Assembly: GCA_028288945.1 (NCBI GenBank)
Contig: JAQGHH010000115.1
Coordinates: forward strand, 1-5,227
Length of the DNA stretch: 5,227 nucleotides
Origin: Phycisphaerales bacterium
GTDB taxonomy: Bacteria > Planctomycetota > Phycisphaerae > Tepidisphaerales > Tepidisphaeraceae
Direction of reading: 5' to 3'
Shown here: one piece after another, positions 4,442 to 5,227 of the stretch
Layout of the letters: each line of letters opens with the position of its first letter
Numbering within the stretch: the first letter of the stretch is position 1
Translations under genes and position numbers: made by a program
The notes under the pieces: model-generated
Told to the model about the DNA's origin: nothing
Databases searched by the model: none
Seen by the model: only the letters and a program-made list of their open reading frames with translations

Positions 4442-5227
4442 TCAAGGCTCGGTCTTACTGCCCAAATTTTTGTACAGCTCCGCAAGCCGGCGGGCGTGTT
4501 CGTCGTACGCGGCCTCGAACAACTCGGCGGCTTTTTCCGTGCCGATCACCGCGCCGCCTGTCAGCACCTTCGGCGGGTGGCCGGCCATGGTCAGGTACCG
4601 GGCGACTTCTGCTTTGATCGCATTGACCAGCAGGCATCCGCCGACCGTGGAGCCGGGCGCGACGGGTGTCGGCAAGCCTTCAATTTTCACCATCGCATCA
4701 CCCGGGGGCGCGCCCGTGTCGAGCGTCAGGTCTGCGAAGTCCTGAAGCTTTTTCCCGTCAGGGTGGTTGGATTTGCTGGCTTCGGAATGCCGACGGCTGA
4801 TGATCGCGACGACTTTAATCCCGTGCCTGCGGAAGCCCTCGGCGATCTCAATAGGCACCACATTGCAGCCGCTGGAGGAGATGATCAGCGCCGAATCCAC
4901 GGGCGAAAGGTCGAAGTTGCGGAGGATGCGGTCGGCAAGGCCGGGTACGTTTTCCAGGAACATCGCCTGCCGCTGGCCGTTGGCACCGACGACCTGCGTG
5001 TGAAACGTGAGCGACAGCTCGACAATCGGGTTAAACCCGGGGAACGATCCGTACCGCGGCCACATCTCCTCCACCATGATCCGGCTATGCCCCGAGCCGA
5101 AAACGTGCACCATCCGGCCCGCGAGGATCGTGTCCGCGAACCACGTCGCCGCCAGTTGAAGGGCGGCGACCTGTCCTTCCACCGCGGCAATCAAGCCGCG
5201 GCATTTTTCGAGATAGTCGGAAGCTGG
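4442..5227 (-). CDS. SIS-domain sugar-phosphate-binding protein, UPF0309-like (N-terminus beyond window)
   Basis: The frame is open to the right edge and ends in TGA at 4442, giving 261 visible residues. It begins PASDYLEKCRGLIAAVEGQ, so the true start lies only a little beyond 5227; the TTG at 5194 is internal and not a start. The fold is a SIS (sugar isomerase) domain. The phosphosugar-binding motifs are VFGSGHSR (residues 42-49) and IISSSGCN (115-122), and IISRRHSEASKS (142-153) with HPDGKKLQDFADLTLDTGAP (155-174) are typical of the UPF0309/SIS-2 subgroup. Members bind phosphorylated amino sugars or related sugar phosphates as isomerases or regulators, and often sit beside amino-sugar kinases. 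Here the downstream neighbours give no such context, so the substrate is open. Length fits the family (about 245-265 residues), so little is missing. It is the first gene of the visible run and may share a transcript with the YkgJ gene. Confidence 0.87.
   Translation of the reverse strand, partial: PASDYLEKCRGLIAAVEGQVAALQLAATWFADTILAGRMVHVFGSGHSRIMVEEMWPRYGSFPGFNPIVELSLTFHTQVVGANGQRQAMFLENVPGLADRILRNFDLSPVDSALIISSSGCNVVPIEIAEGFRRHGIKVVAIISRRHSEASKSNHPDGKKLQDFADLTLDTGAPPGDAMVKIEGLPTPVAPGSTVGGCLLVNAIKAEVARYLTMAGHPPKVLTGGAVIGTEKAAELFEAAYDEHARRLAELYKNLGSKTEP

Noticed and set aside
5192..5194. TTG at 5194 as start of the SIS protein
   Set aside because: The frame stays open to the window edge and upstream residues (DYLEKCRG) fit the helix that precedes the SIS domain in homologues, so the true start lies outside.
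1787..5227. One functional operon joining SIS, YkgJ, HNH and MetE genes
   Set aside because: They share strand and short gaps, but no shared substrate or pathway is evident; co-transcription is possible but a joint function is not supported.

Overview
The window is high-GC bacterial DNA. Every gene I can support lies on the minus strand, so transcription runs from the right edge (about 5227) to the left edge (1). The best guess for the source is Planctomycetota or a close relative. The reasons are a secreted PQQ-type beta-propeller protein with the 'DWPxFxGxxxxG' opening typical of that phylum, the small-protein/HNH pair, weak use of Shine-Dalgarno sites, and palindromic repeats between genes. 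No 16S or other marker is present, so this stays an inference.

Layout in order of transcription: (1) 5227-4442, a SIS-domain sugar-phosphate-binding protein of the UPF0309 type, cut by the right edge at its N-terminus. (2) 4407-3613, a YkgJ-family cysteine-cluster protein. (3) 3531-3265, a small acidic protein of unknown function. (4) 3258-2857, an HNH endonuclease whose ribosome binding site overlaps the stop codon of gene 3. (5) 2821-1787, a stand-alone MetE C-terminal-domain methyltransferase ('core MetE') with all four zinc ligands. (6) 1765-1688, an inverted repeat built from 9-bp units. (7) 1673-825, an UlaG-like metallo-beta-lactamase-fold hydrolase. (8) 813-650, a nested compound inverted repeat holding two near-identical 26-bp palindromes. 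(9) 580-1, the N-terminal 193 residues of a secreted PQQ-like beta-propeller protein. It is preceded by a possible 16-residue leader ORF with its own strong ribosome binding site and an internal 18-bp tandem duplication.

Genes 1 to 5 are closely spaced (30-82 bp gaps, 6 bp between genes 3 and 4) and could share transcripts. The two palindromic spacers probably separate them from the hydrolase and propeller genes. The proteins do not form an obvious pathway: only genes 3 and 4 look like a functional unit. No RNA gene, insertion sequence, transposase, CRISPR array or phage gene was seen, and nothing in the window clearly amounts to a new defence or biosynthetic system. The most notable points are the two structured repeats, the leader ORF arrangement, the small-protein/HNH pair and the folate-domain-less methionine synthase homologue.
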